From contig JAOUIM010000242.1 of NCBI GenBank assembly GCA_029884035.1, positions 1-5,967 on the forward strand: 5,967 nt of DNA, in the 5' to 3' direction. Origin of the DNA: Aquincola sp. GTDB lineage: Bacteria; Pseudomonadota; Gammaproteobacteria; Burkholderiales; Burkholderiaceae_C. Position numbers and translations under genes: made by a program. The notes beneath the pieces were generated by a model. That model ran no database searches and was not told where the DNA came from. It was given only the letters and a program-made list of their open reading frames with translations. This document shows, piece after piece, positions 5,323 through 5,967 of this stretch. Within the stretch, counting starts at the first letter, position 1, and each line of letters opens with the position of its first letter.

Positions 5323-5967
5323 CTGCGCTTCCTGCTCACCCGTATCGCCCTGGTCATCCCCACCTTCCTGGGGATGACGCTGGTGGCCTTCATGCTGATC
5401 CGTCTCGTGCCTGGGGACCCGATCGAAACCTTGGCCGGCGAGCGTGGCATCGAACCGGCGCGCCATGCCGCCCTCGTCAAGGAATACGGTCTCGACCAGC
5501 CGGTGCTGGTGCAGTACGGGCGCTACCTGGGCCGCCTGGCGAAAGGCGATCTGGGCAAGTCGATGATCACGCAGGTGCCGGTGATCCAGGAGTTCAAGGC
5601 TCTGTTCCCCGCCACCGTGGAGCTTGCACTGTGTGCGATCGTGTTCGCGCTGGTGATCGGCATCCCGGCGGGCATGCTCGCCGCGGTCAAACGCAACTCG
5701 GTGCTCGACCACGGAGTGATGGTGGGCTCGCTCACCGGCTACTCGATGCCGATCTTCTGGTGGGGCCTGCTGCTGATCCTGCTGTTTTCGGTCCAGCTGG
5801 GCTGGACGCCGGTATCGGGCCGCATCGCGGTGCGGTACTTCTTCGAGCCGGTGACCGGCTTCCACCTGGTGGATGCGTGGCTGTCGGGCGAGCCGGGGGC
5901 GTTCAAGTCGGCCGCCATGCACCTGATCCTGCCCACTATCGTGCTGGGCACCATTCCGCTCGCGGTG
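5320..5967 (+). CDS. dppB: Dipeptide ABC-transporter permease, DppB type (partial, 3' end outside window)
   Basis: The first 216 residues are present and the gene continues past the right edge; family members are about 335-340 residues. It is an inner-membrane permease that with DppC forms the channel of a peptide importer powered by DppD/DppF-type ATPases. The protein follows E. coli DppB closely: MLRFLLTRIALVIPTFLGMT at 1-20, PGDPIETLAGERG at 31-43, LDQPVLVQY at 58-66, KGDLGKSM at 75-82, TGYSMPIFWWGLLL at 139-152, and LPTIVLGTIPLAV at the window end. Predicted membrane helices lie at about 9-29, 98-122 and 133-158, with a fourth starting near 202. The ATG at 5320 is the only choice, as an in-frame TGA lies at 5302-5304. 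It is not preceded by a dppA-like binding-protein gene. Confidence 0.95.
   Translation, partial: MLRFLLTRIALVIPTFLGMTLVAFMLIRLVPGDPIETLAGERGIEPARHAALVKEYGLDQPVLVQYGRYLGRLAKGDLGKSMITQVPVIQEFKALFPATVELALCAIVFALVIGIPAGMLAAVKRNSVLDHGVMVGSLTGYSMPIFWWGLLLILLFSVQLGWTPVSGRIAVRYFFEPVTGFHLVDAWLSGEPGAFKSAAMHLILPTIVLGTIPLAV

Noticed and set aside
3458..5377. A 639-codon open frame on the plus strand opposite leuC
   Set aside because: It is antisense to leuC and the entericidin-like gene and overlaps the dppB start in another frame. The residues are arginine/alanine-rich with no recognisable domain.
5008..5922. A 304-codon minus-strand frame opposite the dppB-type gene
   Set aside because: The dppB product on the plus strand matches E. 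coli DppB along its length. The opposing frame is H/R/Q-rich and has no recognisable domain.
1..5967. tRNA, rRNA, CRISPR, insertion sequences, attachment sites, replication origin
   Set aside because: No repeat array, transposase-like protein, terminal repeats, cloverleaf or rRNA-like sequence could be seen on either strand.

Overview
The window is GC-rich chromosomal DNA that reads like a betaproteobacterium, most likely of the order Burkholderiales. This rests on the gene order leuC - entericidin-like lipoprotein - leuD - leuB - asd, on the proteobacterial forms of the enzymes, and on the strong GC bias at third codon positions, which also creates long meaningless antisense reading frames. 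No phage, transposon, CRISPR or RNA gene was seen. The genus was not determined.

Layout from right to left. A partial dipeptide ABC-transporter permease gene (dppB type) starts at 5320 on the plus strand and runs off the right edge. Positions 5012-5319 form a divergent spacer. It holds the decayed C-terminal end of a peptide-transporter ATPase on the minus strand and a near-identical 18-base element at each of the two flanking start codons. From 5011 down to 187 lies one minus-strand cluster: leuC, a 42-residue entericidin-like lipoprotein, leuD, a 96-residue two-helix membrane protein of unknown function, leuB and asd. Intergenic distances are 10 nt, 7 nt, 6 nt, a 1-nt overlap and 87 nt. The 87-nt leuB-asd gap contains a long imperfect hairpin. 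Positions 1-186 are non-coding as far as can be seen. They contain a good extended -10 promoter candidate pointing left, out of the window.

How the genes work together. LeuC and LeuD form isopropylmalate isomerase and LeuB is 3-isopropylmalate dehydrogenase, so the cluster encodes the second and third steps of leucine synthesis. leuA, the first step, is not here. Asd makes aspartate semialdehyde, the branch point to lysine/diaminopimelate, threonine and methionine, so the operon joins branched-chain and aspartate-family synthesis. The two small envelope proteins inserted among the enzyme genes do not have an obvious role in leucine synthesis.

Most of the window is ordinary housekeeping sequence. 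The parts worth a second look are the two small membrane/lipoprotein genes, the shared start-site element with the transporter remnant, and the leuB-asd hairpin. I saw no wholly new system.
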